DNA of 64,000 bases. It comes from Pelosinus baikalensis (GTDB lineage Bacteria; Bacillota; Negativicutes; DSM-13327). This document shows positions 45,047 through 53,702 of this stretch, piece by piece; position 1 is the stretch's first letter; every line of letters starts with the position of its first letter. The position numbers and the translations under genes were made by a program. The stretch lies in NCBI RefSeq assembly GCF_020819555.1, contig NZ_JAJHJB010000008.1:62001-126000 (forward strand), written 5' to 3'. Under the pieces are notes generated by a model, which saw nothing but the letters and a program-made list of their open reading frames with translations, was not told where the DNA came from and ran no database searches.

Positions 45047-45397
45047 AATAGAATATCGTAATATCTCATAGAAAAAATGCAGGATTGATGAAAAGTGAAC
45101 AACCTTCTATCAATCGGTGTATTATCGGTAAATTTCTCCAATAATGTTAGAATGAGTTTTTCCAAGTATATTTCGAAAGCAGAATAATCACGAAACTTTG
45201 TAACATACAGACACCGCTTAGAAAGCTACATGCTTTGTTTTGGAGGCATTTTTTAATCATAGCCCTGTGCTTATCAAATGAAGCGCTTAATTTATATTTG
45301 TTTCAATTAATTGCTTCTAACAATGGATTGTATTGTTGGTCGAGATTTTTTTGTTACTTATATAATTTTGCATTAGTATAATATTTGGAGGTTTCTT
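45047..45397. other. Intergenic region without recognised gene
   Basis: AT-rich stretch between the fusion gene and the PAS kinase. TATAAT occurs about 20 bp before the kinase ribosome site and may be its -10 box. No terminator for the fusion gene is obvious. Confidence 0.4.
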
Positions 45398-47146
45398 ATG
45401 TTACTACAACTTATTAAAAAATTAACCATGACTGATGAACAATTTAAACTTCAGCCGCAACTTAAATTTATCGCTATTATAAGTAAAGACCTAAAGTTTC
45501 TTTATGTGAGTGAAATGGGGGCAAAATACTTAGGTCTAAAGCCAATTGATATGATAGGTAAAAATTGGAGGGACCTTAATACTGATTTACCATCGGAAGA
45601 TTTTGAGCGATTGGATGAGAAAATAATAGAGGTATTCAATACGGGAGCCGCTGTATATGATAATTATATAGGCGTTTCTAATGCAGAAGGACAGCATCAC
45701 TCTTTTGAATATTTGATAAATCCAATTATTACACCTAGCGGAGACATTGAAGCGGTTATGTGCAATGTTACAGATACTACAGAGAGCAATTTATCAGAGA
45801 TCCCCCTCCCTAATCAAGTTACGACAATCAGCGAGTTAATTGAGTCATGCCCAATGGCTATTTTTATAGTTGATAAACAAGGGAGAATACTTACTGTAAA
45901 TAAAGAATTTATAAAAAATATTTCCTCTAACCGATTTATCAATGAATACTCTATTGAACACGCTGAATCTGCGATTGCCAAAGCGCTGAGTGGAGTTGAA
46001 ACCAGCCAAGAATTTTTATCTACATTAGAAAGAAAGTATCAAATAAGTGAGCAAGAGAATTTCAGGGGAAAGACCCAGGAGAAACAGCAACAACTCTTAA
46101 ATCAATATTTAACCGAAAATAAAAAGCTAAACCAATTAATTGAGTTATGCCCTTTGGGAATTGTCTTGTATGATAACAAAGGTAATGTTATCGCATTGAA
46201 TAAAGCTCATCGTGAACGTATATCAAATTTCAAAAAAGAAGAATTTCTAGGTAAGTCAGGGCGCTATCTTTTAGAAGCACTAGGATTAGATTGGGAGCAC
46301 TCACCTTGTAATCAAGCATTAAAGGGAATAGAAACTTTGGATTATTATCTAAAGAACGCATATGGAAATTGTTATTTACTGAATGCAATTCCACTTCGTA
46401 ATTACGAGAATACGATTATTGGTGCCATGACAATCATCCATGATATCACCGAATATGAAAAACTCAAGGAAGACATGACAAAACTTGATCGCTTAAATTT
46501 GGTAGGAGAAATGGCGGCTGGAGTAGCCCATGAAATCAGAAACCCTATGACAGTTATTAAAGGCTATCTGCAATTCCTTAGTAAAAATGTTTCAGACAGT
46601 ATGGTCGAGCAGTTTTGTCTTGTTTTATGCGAATTAGAACGAATTGAGCAAATTATTACTGATTTCCTCTCTTTGGCAAAAAATAAGCTGGTAGAGAACA
46701 AAAAGCAAGACTTAAATGCTATCATAAAAGGAATTCTTCCACTTATAGCAACTAACGCAACAGAGCGAGATATTGAGTTGAAAGTAAATCTAACTGAAGG
46801 ATTACCTCACCTCTTATTGAATGAAAAAGAAATTAAACAGTTGCTCTTAAATCTTGTAAGAAACGGCATCGAAGCTATGGGCCAACAAGGAACGCTAATT
46901 ATTGAAAGTATCCTTGAGGGTGATACGGTTTCCTTATGTGTTGCAGATTGCGGATGCGGGATTTGTAAAGAGAATCAGGAAAAAATATTTGATCCATTCT
47001 TCACTACAAAGGAAAGTGGTACTGGGCTGGGGCTTTCTGTTTGTGTAGGAATTGTACGACGCCACAACGGAATTATAGAGGTACAATCGGAAGAAGGTAA
47101 GGGAACCCGATTCATAATTACTTTTAATGCATTAGACGCAAGGTAA
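45398..47146 (+). CDS. Soluble PAS-domain sensor histidine kinase
   Basis: 582 aa without membrane segments. Three PAS-like regions (about 18-130, 145-200 and 240-355; e.g. GIVLYDNKGNVIALNKAHRERI) precede a HisKA domain with AAGVAHEIRNPMTVIKGYLQFLS and a HATPase domain (NLVRNGIEAM, DCGCGI, FFTTKESGTGLGLSV). This is the layout of KinA-like sporulation kinases and NtrB-type sensors. No response regulator is adjacent, so it is an orphan kinase. GGAGG lies 6 bases before the ATG. Confidence 0.88.
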   Translation: MLLQLIKKLTMTDEQFKLQPQLKFIAIISKDLKFLYVSEMGAKYLGLKPIDMIGKNWRDLNTDLPSEDFERLDEKIIEVFNTGAAVYDNYIGVSNAEGQHHSFEYLINPIITPSGDIEAVMCNVTDTTESNLSEIPLPNQVTTISELIESCPMAIFIVDKQGRILTVNKEFIKNISSNRFINEYSIEHAESAIAKALSGVETSQEFLSTLERKYQISEQENFRGKTQEKQQQLLNQYLTENKKLNQLIELCPLGIVLYDNKGNVIALNKAHRERISNFKKEEFLGKSGRYLLEALGLDWEHSPCNQALKGIETLDYYLKNAYGNCYLLNAIPLRNYENTIIGAMTIIHDITEYEKLKEDMTKLDRLNLVGEMAAGVAHEIRNPMTVIKGYLQFLSKNVSDSMVEQFCLVLCELERIEQIITDFLSLAKNKLVENKKQDLNAIIKGILPLIATNATERDIELKVNLTEGLPHLLLNEKEIKQLLLNLVRNGIEAMGQQGTLIIESILEGDTVSLCVADCGCGICKENQEKIFDPFFTTKESGTGLGLSVCVGIVRRHNGIIEVQSEEGKGTRFIITFNALDAR

Positions 47147-47236
47147 AACAACTTTTGTTCGGATAACTATATTGGATTGTTAACTATATCTTTTCGAGAT
47201 GATTCTTGACTTTAATATTAAAGCGATTCTCTTTGT

Positions 47237-47287
47237 TTAATCCAATAAAAAAAAGGTCCCTTATTGGGACCTTTTTTTATTGGATTA
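47237..47287. terminator. Bidirectional terminator between convergent genes
   Basis: TTAATCCAATAAAAAAAAGGTCCC / GGGACCTTTTTTTATTGGATTAA with a TTATT loop, giving T-runs on both strands. It includes the last codon of the MFS gene. Confidence 0.92.
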
Positions 47288-48481
47288 ACAAACATTAAAC
47301 TTTTCTTTGTATATCGTATAATAAACCCAAAATCCGTTCACTAGCAACAATGCCCCCGTAAAGAAAAACACATAACGAATACCAAACGTACCTGCCATTT
47401 GTCCACCTAGTATCGAACCTAGAAATACACCAAAAAATTGCGCGGATTGATTATAGCCCAAAGCTCGGCCTGTGATGAACTGTGGTGTACTTTGCGCAAT
47501 AAGACTGTTAACAGAAGGTAATAGACCTGCCGTAGCCAGCCCCAGCAAAAAGCGAAGTACTCCCAGCTCCCAAGGATGTTCTACAAAGGCCTGAGGAACG
47601 AACAACACCCCCGCTACAACCAATGCTGCTAATAGCACTTTTTGCGGTCCAATTCGATCTGAAATTTTCCCAAGCCGAGGAGCCGAGATTATACTTGCCA
47701 GACCTGAAGCAGCAAAAACCGCACCTGAAATGAGAGCAATATGATTCGTGCCTGAAGATAATTGGGCAATGTAGACAGTAATAATCGGCTGTATGGACAT
47801 AAGCGCAAGCTGCATGATCAAGGTAGTAATGAACAAACACACCGTTACCTTATGGTTGGGAAGAAGCTCCCAAACCTCATGAAAGTTAAGGTTGCATTGC
47901 TTGTTTATAGTAATTTTATTTTCTTTAATGAATAGGAAGGATGCAATAAAAGCAACAAAACACATGCAGCCAATTGCAATAAAGGTTGCTCGAAATCCTA
48001 TTATTTCTGCTAAAAATCCGCCAAACAAAGGCCCAAGTAAGGTACCTCCAACTTGCCCGCTAAAAAGGATGCCCATTGCCCATCCAACTTGTTCATTTGG
48101 TGTTTGCGTCGCAACTAATGTAATGACTGCCGATTGAAAACCAGAAAGGGCTCCTTGAAAAATCCGCAAACCCGTTAGCTGATACACATTATCCACAAAC
48201 CCCATACAAGTCACGATTATAGATAACCAGAGACTTGCTCTTAGAATCATAGATTTTCGTCCATACTTGTCTGCAAACTTACCCCAAATAGGAGCAAAAA
48301 TCGCCAAACTTATAAAGTTACTCCCGAAAACGATTCCCGACCATTTCGCAATCGACGCTGCCCCATGGACACCGAGATGTTCAATATAAAGGGGCAGTGA
48401 CGGAGCCATCTGACTCATACCTGAAGAGACAATAAACACTGCAAACCAACAGACATATAAATTTTTCTTCCAAATCTCCAT
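47285..48481 (-). CDS. MdtG-like multidrug MFS exporter
   Basis: 398 aa, 12 membrane segments. WGKFADKYGRKSMIL is the MFS signature and GLRIFQGALSGFQSAVITLVATQTP with GWAMGILFSGQVGGTLLGPLFGGFLAE is the antiporter motif C region, as in MdtG/YceE-type efflux pumps. It is probably a proton-driven drug exporter. It is monocistronic, and its upstream region contains the DnaA boxes. Confidence 0.85.
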   Translation of the reverse strand: MEIWKKNLYVCWFAVFIVSSGMSQMAPSLPLYIEHLGVHGAASIAKWSGIVFGSNFISLAIFAPIWGKFADKYGRKSMILRASLWLSIIVTCMGFVDNVYQLTGLRIFQGALSGFQSAVITLVATQTPNEQVGWAMGILFSGQVGGTLLGPLFGGFLAEIIGFRATFIAIGCMCFVAFIASFLFIKENKITINKQCNLNFHEVWELLPNHKVTVCLFITTLIMQLALMSIQPIITVYIAQLSSGTNHIALISGAVFAASGLASIISAPRLGKISDRIGPQKVLLAALVVAGVLFVPQAFVEHPWELGVLRFLLGLATAGLLPSVNSLIAQSTPQFITGRALGYNQSAQFFGVFLGSILGGQMAGTFGIRYVFFFTGALLLVNGFWVYYTIYKEKFNVC

Positions 48482-48583
48482 AAAGCACCTGCGTTATTCT
48501 ACATTCTATTTTAAAGACTATTTTTAGTCTACTCTTCTCTATTCAATTAAATTCCTAGGTTTCCTTCACAAAAAGATCACTAT

Positions 48584-48625
48584 TGTGGATAACCCTGTGC
48601 ATAAGGTGTGAATGTTTGTGGATAA
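48584..48625 (+). promoter_or_regulatory. Cluster of three DnaA boxes
   Basis: TGTGGATAA (48584-48592), TGTGCATAA (48596-48604) and TGTGGATAA (48617-48625), all in one orientation. Each is the complement of the consensus TTATNCACA. Starts are 12 and 21 bp apart. It lies in a 434-base region between divergent genes with no dnaA or dnaN nearby. Confidence 0.7.
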
Positions 48626-48915
48626 CTTAATTACAGCCTTATAGACGGTTCCTAAATCTAACGTTTTTCCAATTGTCACCACCTCAAAAACTGTTAACCT
48701 TCACGTTGAAGAATATCTGCAGGTTCTTGAACAAATAAGGTAAGAGAAATATAAAAGATTCTCACCGACTTGCGCACAAAGGGAAGTTCAGTACGAGTCA
48801 TTATCAAGGGAGTAAGTGATCCAGCTTGCCTATCAGTTCTTCCCCGTATACAATCGGGATGTTAAGGTAAAACTAACTTCGATTCAATAACGACTGTGAC
48901 TGGAAGTGACAATTG

Positions 48916-49449
48916 GTGAGTAACAGTGTTCTTATGTGGTCAATGTGCTTTGTTCCTTGGCTCTCTCTCTTCTTCATGAAGAAAGAGGAGATAAAGCATT
49001 GGATGCCTGTTGCCATGTTTGCTCTAGTCCTGACTGTCATCATTCATGACGTAGGGACTACATTAGGATTTTGGGCTACTCGGGAATCAATTTTTCCTTT
49101 TCATCAAATGATGCCTTACTTTTTTGGTACCATGCCTGTATTAACAATGTGAATTTTTAAGTTCACCTATGGACGTTTTGGAATGTATTTTATTACCAAC
49201 ACCATTCTAGATATAGGGTTTAACTTTTTTTTGCTAAACTACCTTTTACCAAATAACGGAATATTAGATTTCAAAATATCCCCATTTTTATCGCTGCCAA
49301 TCACGATAACACATGCAGTAGTAATTTATGGTTATCAAATGTGGCAAGATGGAGTTCCCTTAGATGCCAAGAACCGTGTCGCTAGCAGCATGCAACCAGC
49401 TGTAGCAAAACCTCTTTTTAATCAACAAGAAGATGAAAAAGAAGATTAG
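48916..49449 (+). pseudogene. Membrane protein gene interrupted by TGG to TGA
   Basis: GTG start reading MSNSVLMWSMCFVPWLSLFFMKKEEIKHWMPVA in pieces. The frame stops at TGA (49150-49152) and continues in the same frame as IFKFTYGRFGMYFITNT to 49449. The intact paralogue at 37438 has Trp at the TGA position (LWIFKFSY). It is a single-base nonsense change in otherwise well-kept sequence, so the inactivation is recent, or it is a sequencing error. About five membrane segments; function unknown. Confidence 0.8.
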
Positions 49450-49477
49450 GATCATTTCTGTAGCAATTCTTATAAAT

Positions 49478-49506
49478 AAGCCTTCTGGCGTTTCGCCATA
49501 AGGCTC
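49478..49506 (+). terminator. Terminator after the interrupted membrane gene
   Basis: AGCCTT-c-TGGCG / CGCCA-t-AAGGCT with TTT loop, followed by CATTTTACC and later T-runs. The following 300 bases to the YkuD gene hold nothing I recognise. Confidence 0.7.
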
Positions 49507-49825
49507 ATTTTACCTGATTTTCTTTTTTAAAACCAATATTAAGTACCATGCTAACCATACACCAATAAACCATAAGTTCAGACCATTCTACGTGTTACAC
49601 CTTGAAAAATGATTTGAGGCCCTCGACATTCACAATAACACCATAGCTCTATAGCATATTAATGACGATCATTTGGATATTGATGATTCAGGGATTCCAA
49701 ATTCAGTCTTTCTTTATATACATAATGGATTTGTTTTTAAATAATCCCTTGCCTCTATACGTTCTATCTTTTTGAACAAAAAATGTAATCTTGCATAGAA
49801 TAAGTTTGAAGGAGATGAACAACCA

Positions 49826-50167
49826 ATGAAAAAGCATATTGCCGTAAATCTTACCACTTTTCGTACTTCTTATTATGAAGATGATACGTTAATCAAAGAA
49901 TATTCCGTAGGTATTGGTAAAGCTGATACACCTACCCCGCCAGGAAATTATCAGATTATCGAAAAGTTGATATTTGAAAAGATAGCCGATGTAGACCTTG
50001 GCTCCCGAAGGTTGGTCCTATCGTCTGATAAAACATGCCTGCATGGCTCATGGAATGGTCCGGTAGAAGGCTATGTCTCTGGCGGCTGTGTTCGAATGTA
50101 TAATCAGGATATTGAAGAGTTATTTGAAAAAATCGAAATTGGCACATCCGTAATTATGATACCATAG
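49826..50167 (+). CDS. Short leaderless L,D-transpeptidase (YkuD domain)
   Basis: 113 aa consisting only of a YkuD catalytic domain. VNLTTFRTSYYEDD and KADTPTPPGNYQI open it, and the active site is LHGSWN...VSGGCVRM, with catalytic Cys and His. YkuD enzymes cross-link peptidoglycan, but no signal peptide or membrane helix is visible here, so it needs another export route, acts at lysis, or is truncated. GGAGATGAACAACC precedes the ATG. Confidence 0.85.
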   Translation: MKKHIAVNLTTFRTSYYEDDTLIKEYSVGIGKADTPTPPGNYQIIEKLIFEKIADVDLGSRRLVLSSDKTCLHGSWNGPVEGYVSGGCVRMYNQDIEELFEKIEIGTSVIMIP

Positions 50168-50206
50168 TCATATGGGAAACTGTTCATAATTTAAAAAATA
50201 AATAGT

Positions 50207-50252
50207 AAAAATAAGCATGCAAGATTGTTATCATCTCTGCATGCTTATTTTT
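50207..50252. terminator. Terminator after the YkuD gene
   Basis: AAAAATAAGCATGCA / TGCATGCTTATTTTT, 17-base loop, T-runs on both strands. Confidence 0.88.
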
Positions 50253-50379
50253 ATCATGATCATTCTTTATAATTGCTCTTAAGATTCTCTTCTTTTTCGC
50301 AATGAACCACCGAACTTGTCTGCTGGATTTTTTTAACATTTTTCGGTTCTAAACTTCTATAACAACGCATATATTTTAT

Positions 50380-50406
50380 AAGGGCAGAGTTTCGGCCTCT
50401 GCCCTT
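50380..50406. promoter_or_regulatory. Hairpin just upstream of the 29-aa ORF
   Basis: Perfect stem AAGGGCAGAG / CTCTGCCCTT with a TTTCGGC loop, ending 12 bp before the ribosome site of the small hydrophobic ORF. No T-run follows. Confidence 0.6.
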
Positions 50407-50431
50407 AAACCGAATATGGGAGGTGACTTTA

Positions 50432-50521
50432 ATGCGTCTTGAGACGAAACGCTTCAACTTTAACGTCTCAGACTGGCTACTACTAGTCTTGCTACGCATT
50501 ATTGCCGAATTGTTCACCTGA
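50432..50521 (+). CDS. Small hydrophobic peptide, 29 aa
   Basis: MRLETKRFNFNVSDW followed by LLLVLLRIIAELFT: a basic head and one short membrane helix. GGGAGGTGA, a near-ideal ribosome site, lies 5 bases before the ATG. Hairpins flank it at 50380-50406 and 50542-50569. Size, topology and flanking structure recall type I toxins or small phage membrane peptides, but I cannot assign a family. Confidence 0.5.
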   Translation: MRLETKRFNFNVSDWLLLVLLRIIAELFT

Positions 50522-50541
50522 TCGCTCCCATTATTCTAGCC

Positions 50542-50569
50542 GAGCGCCCTTGTTAACGCAAGGGCGCTC
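50542..50569. promoter_or_regulatory. Hairpin after the 29-aa ORF
   Basis: GAGCGCCCTTG / CAAGGGCGCTC, 6-base loop. It has no T-run, so it is not a standard terminator. Confidence 0.6.
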
Positions 50570-50696
50570 AATGATGTATCATACGCTTATTATATTCAAA
50601 TTAGAACCTTCGCAAAAAAATAATATAGAGCCACATGACTCCTACTCCTGCAATTACTCTCTCTGTAACTACTGTCTGATAGATAGGTTCAAAATA

Positions 50697-50734
50697 AAAA
50701 GTACCGCCCTACCAAAGGTAAGACGGTGCTTTTG
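50697..50734 (-). terminator. Terminator of the lysis cassette (repeat family R1, copy 1)
   Basis: AAAAGTACCG / CGGTGCTTTT outer stem with inner TACC/GGTA. The minus strand continues in T-rich sequence. A near copy with similar flanks (TAGATAG... ahead) lies at 61824-61859. Confidence 0.8.
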
Positions 50735-50775
50735 TGTAGATAATTATATTTCGTTACTGCAGCTGTAGGTACGTT

Positions 50776-51426
50776 TTAAAATTTAAATCCGGCACCAACA
50801 TAAGCAGCCGACTGACTGCCTGCCAGTTGATAAGCACCAACTTTACCGATACTGCCAGTGTAGCCAGCAGCAGGCTCAATCTTACCTTTTGTGAACATCG
50901 CACCGACTGTGATCACGTTGTGCCTTGTCAAATCAATCGTCGGTATCTCAGCTTTCATTGTGATTGTGCTGGTCTGTTGTAAATCGATCATATTTTTATC
51001 AAAGACAAATTGCTCATCATCCGTCTTATCAAACTTGCCTACCTTGCCATTCACCATATAGATAAATTGTTGTTTGCCAATATCAAATTTACCGTCTAAC
51101 TTTGCAGGAATAGCACCAGGTGTATCGTTAGCCACTGGTTCTACTAAGACTTCTTTAACTTCCCCTGGTAAATAGACCGTTTGCCCTGGCACATACTGCA
51201 GTTTTGTATCTGTAACCGTTTTGACTGTCTCCTTTATAGTAGGAGGCTTATTCTTTTCTACCGCCAAGGCTTGCCTATCACCTTCTGCTAAGACATGCCC
51301 TATGGCTAATCCTGTAACGATGCCTATAATTAAAGAGATTACGGCAACGATTATGAGGGTTCTAAGTGTATATTTTCCTATGCCAATTTTGGAGTTAATA
51401 AGGCTTAAAAGTTCTTCCTCACTCAT
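50776..51426 (-). CDS. Membrane-anchored protein of the lysis cassette, unknown function
   Basis: 216 aa from the ATG at 51426, which overlaps the amidase stop (TAATG). One membrane segment (about 22-45, TLIIVAVISLIIGIVTGLAIG) is followed by a Lys/Thr-rich linker with VPGQTVYLPGEVKEVLVEP, and a C-terminal half ending GAYQLAGSQSAAYVGAGFKF, beta-rich by appearance. It might span the envelope like a phage spanin, but no spanin motif is seen. It is the last gene of the four-gene operon. Confidence 0.6.
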   Translation of the reverse strand: MSEEELLSLINSKIGIGKYTLRTLIIVAVISLIIGIVTGLAIGHVLAEGDRQALAVEKNKPPTIKETVKTVTDTKLQYVPGQTVYLPGEVKEVLVEPVANDTPGAIPAKLDGKFDIGKQQFIYMVNGKVGKFDKTDDEQFVFDKNMIDLQQTSTITMKAEIPTIDLTRHNVITVGAMFTKGKIEPAAGYTGSIGKVGAYQLAGSQSAAYVGAGFKF

Positions 51427-51986
51427 TACGCACTCACCTGCCAATCCGTTATGCCCCTAGCAATTGCTGCCGCAAACATACGCTTACCTTCATCACTTGC
51501 TAAAATAGCCTCTTCCTTTGGATTGGATATGAATGCAAGCTCAACCAATACTGCTGGCGCAACCGTATTATTAAGAACATACAATCCTGCCTCTTTATCC
51601 ACATCACCGTCTGACCAATCACCACGGACTGGCAACGTGGGAAATTCCCCAGCCATTTGCGCCATAATATAATTGGCCAAACTATCAGCTCTAGTTTGTC
51701 CTCTGCTGGTCCAGATCTCCATGCCAGTGGCTGTAGGTGCAGAAAAGGAATTACAATGGATACTTACTACTGCATCTGCTCCCCAGGCATTGGCTCGATC
51801 GCAAATATCTTGCAAACTGTCCGACTGATATACTATAACATCGCAGCCAGCCGACCTTAAATAAACTGAGACCATGGCACCCACATCGACAGCAACGTCC
51901 GATTCGCGCAATCCAGATGGTCCAAGGGCTCCTGGATCAGGATATCCCCCTGGTGCATGTCCAGGATTAATAAATATTTTAGCCAT
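51426..51986 (-). CDS. N-acetylmuramoyl-L-alanine amidase (Amidase_3), endolysin-like
   Basis: 186 aa, single catalytic domain. INPGHAPGGYPDPGALG contains the first zinc His, VSIHCNSFSAPTATGMEIW the second, and VLVELAFISNPKEEAIL the catalytic Glu. No signal peptide is present, as expected for a holin-released endolysin. The ATG at 51986 has GGAGG 9 bases upstream and overlaps the holin gene end by 8 bp. Confidence 0.92.
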   Translation of the reverse strand: MAKIFINPGHAPGGYPDPGALGPSGLRESDVAVDVGAMVSVYLRSAGCDVIVYQSDSLQDICDRANAWGADAVVSIHCNSFSAPTATGMEIWTSRGQTRADSLANYIMAQMAGEFPTLPVRGDWSDGDVDKEAGLYVLNNTVAPAVLVELAFISNPKEEAILASDEGKRMFAAAIARGITDWQVSA

Positions 51987-52335
51987 TAATTTTGTCCTCC
52001 CCATGTAAATTTGGTGTATTTGTTGCCTTTTGCATCTTTCTTATTACCGCCACTTCTGCGTCAATTACCCAACCAATCAGCGCGCCAGGGATAATAAATT
52101 TTCTCCATCCTAAAATATCGTTTATCTGCTGGATTGCAGATCTTCGCTTATCGGTGTTTTCCATACTGTCGGCAAATCGATCGAGCTCAAAGATAATATT
52201 TCGAATCGATTCTTTTAGCCGTCCATCCCGAAGTTTCGCAAACATCACGAATAACCCAATAGCCAAAACATTAGCCGCCACCAATATGCCAGCAGCTACA
52301 TAAATGATTTGTAATTTACTTGTTGGTATCATCAT
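51979..52335 (-). CDS. LLH-type phage holin
   Basis: 118 aa. One N-terminal membrane segment (about 10-32) is followed by a charged helical domain ending GWVIDAEVAVIRKMQKATNTPNL, the hallmark of the phage_holin_LLH family. It lies between the small 82-aa gene and the amidase in an overlapping operon. Predicted to permeabilise the inner membrane for the amidase. Confidence 0.82.
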   Translation of the reverse strand: MMIPTSKLQIIYVAAGILVAANVLAIGLFVMFAKLRDGRLKESIRNIIFELDRFADSMENTDKRRSAIQQINDILGWRKFIIPGALIGWVIDAEVAVIRKMQKATNTPNLHGEDKING

Positions 52336-52583
52336 TAATGTACCCCCATTCCATCTAATCTTTTATGGGCCGATTTTGCCGCTTCTTCCACAGCAACAAG
52401 CCTTTTATCAATTCCTTTTTGATCTTGATCTAACCGAAAAAGCATATCTTTCATTTCGGTAATTGCCTCTTTTAGCGCTGTTATTGCAGTTTGCAAAGGC
52501 TTAACGATTAAATATTTTACTAACCCTGCTGTAAAACTAATGATTGTAATGAGCTGTACCGTATTGCTAAGATTTAATTCCAA
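52335..52583 (-). CDS. Small phage-type protein of the lysis operon
   Basis: About 82 aa from a TTG at 52583 with GGGGGTGG just before it; the frame also has a TTG at 52604. A hydrophobic segment (NTVQLITIISFTAGLVKYLIV) is followed by a coiled coil (LKEAITEMKDMLFRLDQDQKGIDKRLVAVEEAAK). The layout suggests an XhlA-like or second holin protein. Its stop overlaps the holin start. Confidence 0.65.
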   Translation of the reverse strand: MELNLSNTVQLITIISFTAGLVKYLIVKPLQTAITALKEAITEMKDMLFRLDQDQKGIDKRLVAVEEAAKSAHKRLDGMGVH

Positions 52584-52604
52584 TGTCCCACCCCCAAAAA
52601 TCAA

Positions 52605-52862
52605 TTCTTATTTATCTACATTCCAGACTTAAACTAAATTAAACCCCTCTCTCTCTTTATCCGTACAATTACAGCCAGATTGAGGTAGGTATAAAAACCA
52701 GCTAAAATTTGTCAAGTTTTTTAGCTGGCAATTATTTTCGTTCATCTTTAACCAAATTTAAGCCTTCCGACAAAACGCCGGAAGGCTTAAATTTACGAAT
52801 ATATATATATCTTTTCAAGCAGAAACTTTACTCTATCTAAGGTATCTCCTCTGTCAAGATAC
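52605..52862. terminator. Intergenic region with two hairpins, including repeat family R2 copy 1
   Basis: Perfect 16-bp stem AAATTTAAGCCTTCCG / complement, loop ACAAAACGC, at 52754-52794. Its core recurs at 58001-58029. A second hairpin CCAGCTAAAA / TTTTAGCTGG is at 52697-52729. They separate the lysis operon from the BKACE gene, ending the latter on the minus strand. Confidence 0.75.
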
Positions 52863-53690
52863 TCATATTAGGCTGTTCTCTGTTATACCCCATATTCTTC
52901 TTACATCTTCTGGAGTTGCTATTTCTCGCCCCATAGCCTTTGCAATATTAGCAATACGCTCTACCAAAGCAACATTAGTTGCCAATATACCTTTACTATA
53001 ATATACGTTATCTTCAATTCCTACCCTCACATGTCCGCCCAATGCCATTGCCATTACGGATAAATTGACATGTTGAGGACCAATGACGGAGACACTCCAA
53101 ACTGCATTATGCGGTAAGCTTTCATACAGAAAAAATAGATTCTTAGGAGTTGCCGGTAAAGAACCTTTAACTCCTAATACAAAGTTGAATAACAAGGGTT
53201 CCTTAATCAGTCCTGCCTGCTCTAAACGAACAGAATTGCTAATCATCGCCGTATCAAACACTTCTATTTCCGGTTTAATATTTCTTTCCAGCATGGTTTT
53301 TGCCAGATATTCAACAAGCTTTGGCTCATTGGCATTAATACTTGTTGGAAAATTAGAGGATCCGGACGATAAACTAGCAGAAAGTGGATTTAACACTAGT
53401 GCTTCTGCCCTGGCCTCTCCTGATTTTCCACCTCGTGCACCAGTGGATATTTGTTTTACAATGGGACATCCCGCCTTATCAAGTAACCGAACCGTTTGCG
53501 CAAAATATTGCAAATCACAAGTTGGGACTCCCTCCCCGTCCCTTGCATGAATATGAGCTACAGCAGCTCCCTTCTCATAACAAGCGACAAGATCCTTGGC
53601 AATTTCCTCTGGCGTCACAGGAACATGAGGCGTCATACTTTTCGTTGGCACATTACCAGTCGGTGCGATTGTGATAATTAGTTTTTCCAT
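52863..53690 (-). CDS. Beta-keto acid cleavage enzyme (BKACE/DUF849, Kce-like)
   Basis: 275 aa zinc-dependent TIM barrel. BKACE enzymes cleave a beta-keto acid with acetyl-CoA into acetoacetate and a CoA ester or related product. Marks are IIITIAPTGNVPTKS-type start, GAAVAHIHARDGEG (zinc histidines), ISTGARGGKSGEARAEAL, PEIEVFDTAMI and GGHVRVGIEDNVYYSKG. The ATG at 53690 has GAGGTG upstream, preferred over the GTG at 53699. It follows the aminotransferase gene closely (12 bp), so the aminotransferase probably supplies its keto acid. Confidence 0.88.
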   Translation of the reverse strand: MEKLIITIAPTGNVPTKSMTPHVPVTPEEIAKDLVACYEKGAAVAHIHARDGEGVPTCDLQYFAQTVRLLDKAGCPIVKQISTGARGGKSGEARAEALVLNPLSASLSSGSSNFPTSINANEPKLVEYLAKTMLERNIKPEIEVFDTAMISNSVRLEQAGLIKEPLLFNFVLGVKGSLPATPKNLFFLYESLPHNAVWSVSVIGPQHVNLSVMAMALGGHVRVGIEDNVYYSKGILATNVALVERIANIAKAMGREIATPEDVRRIWGITENSLI

Positions 53691-53702
53691 TCTACTCACC
53701 TC

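Noticed and set aside
49135..49170. In-frame TGA as a selenocysteine codon
   Set aside because: The paralogue has Trp there, no SECIS-like stem directly follows and the protein is not a redox family. A nonsense change is simpler.
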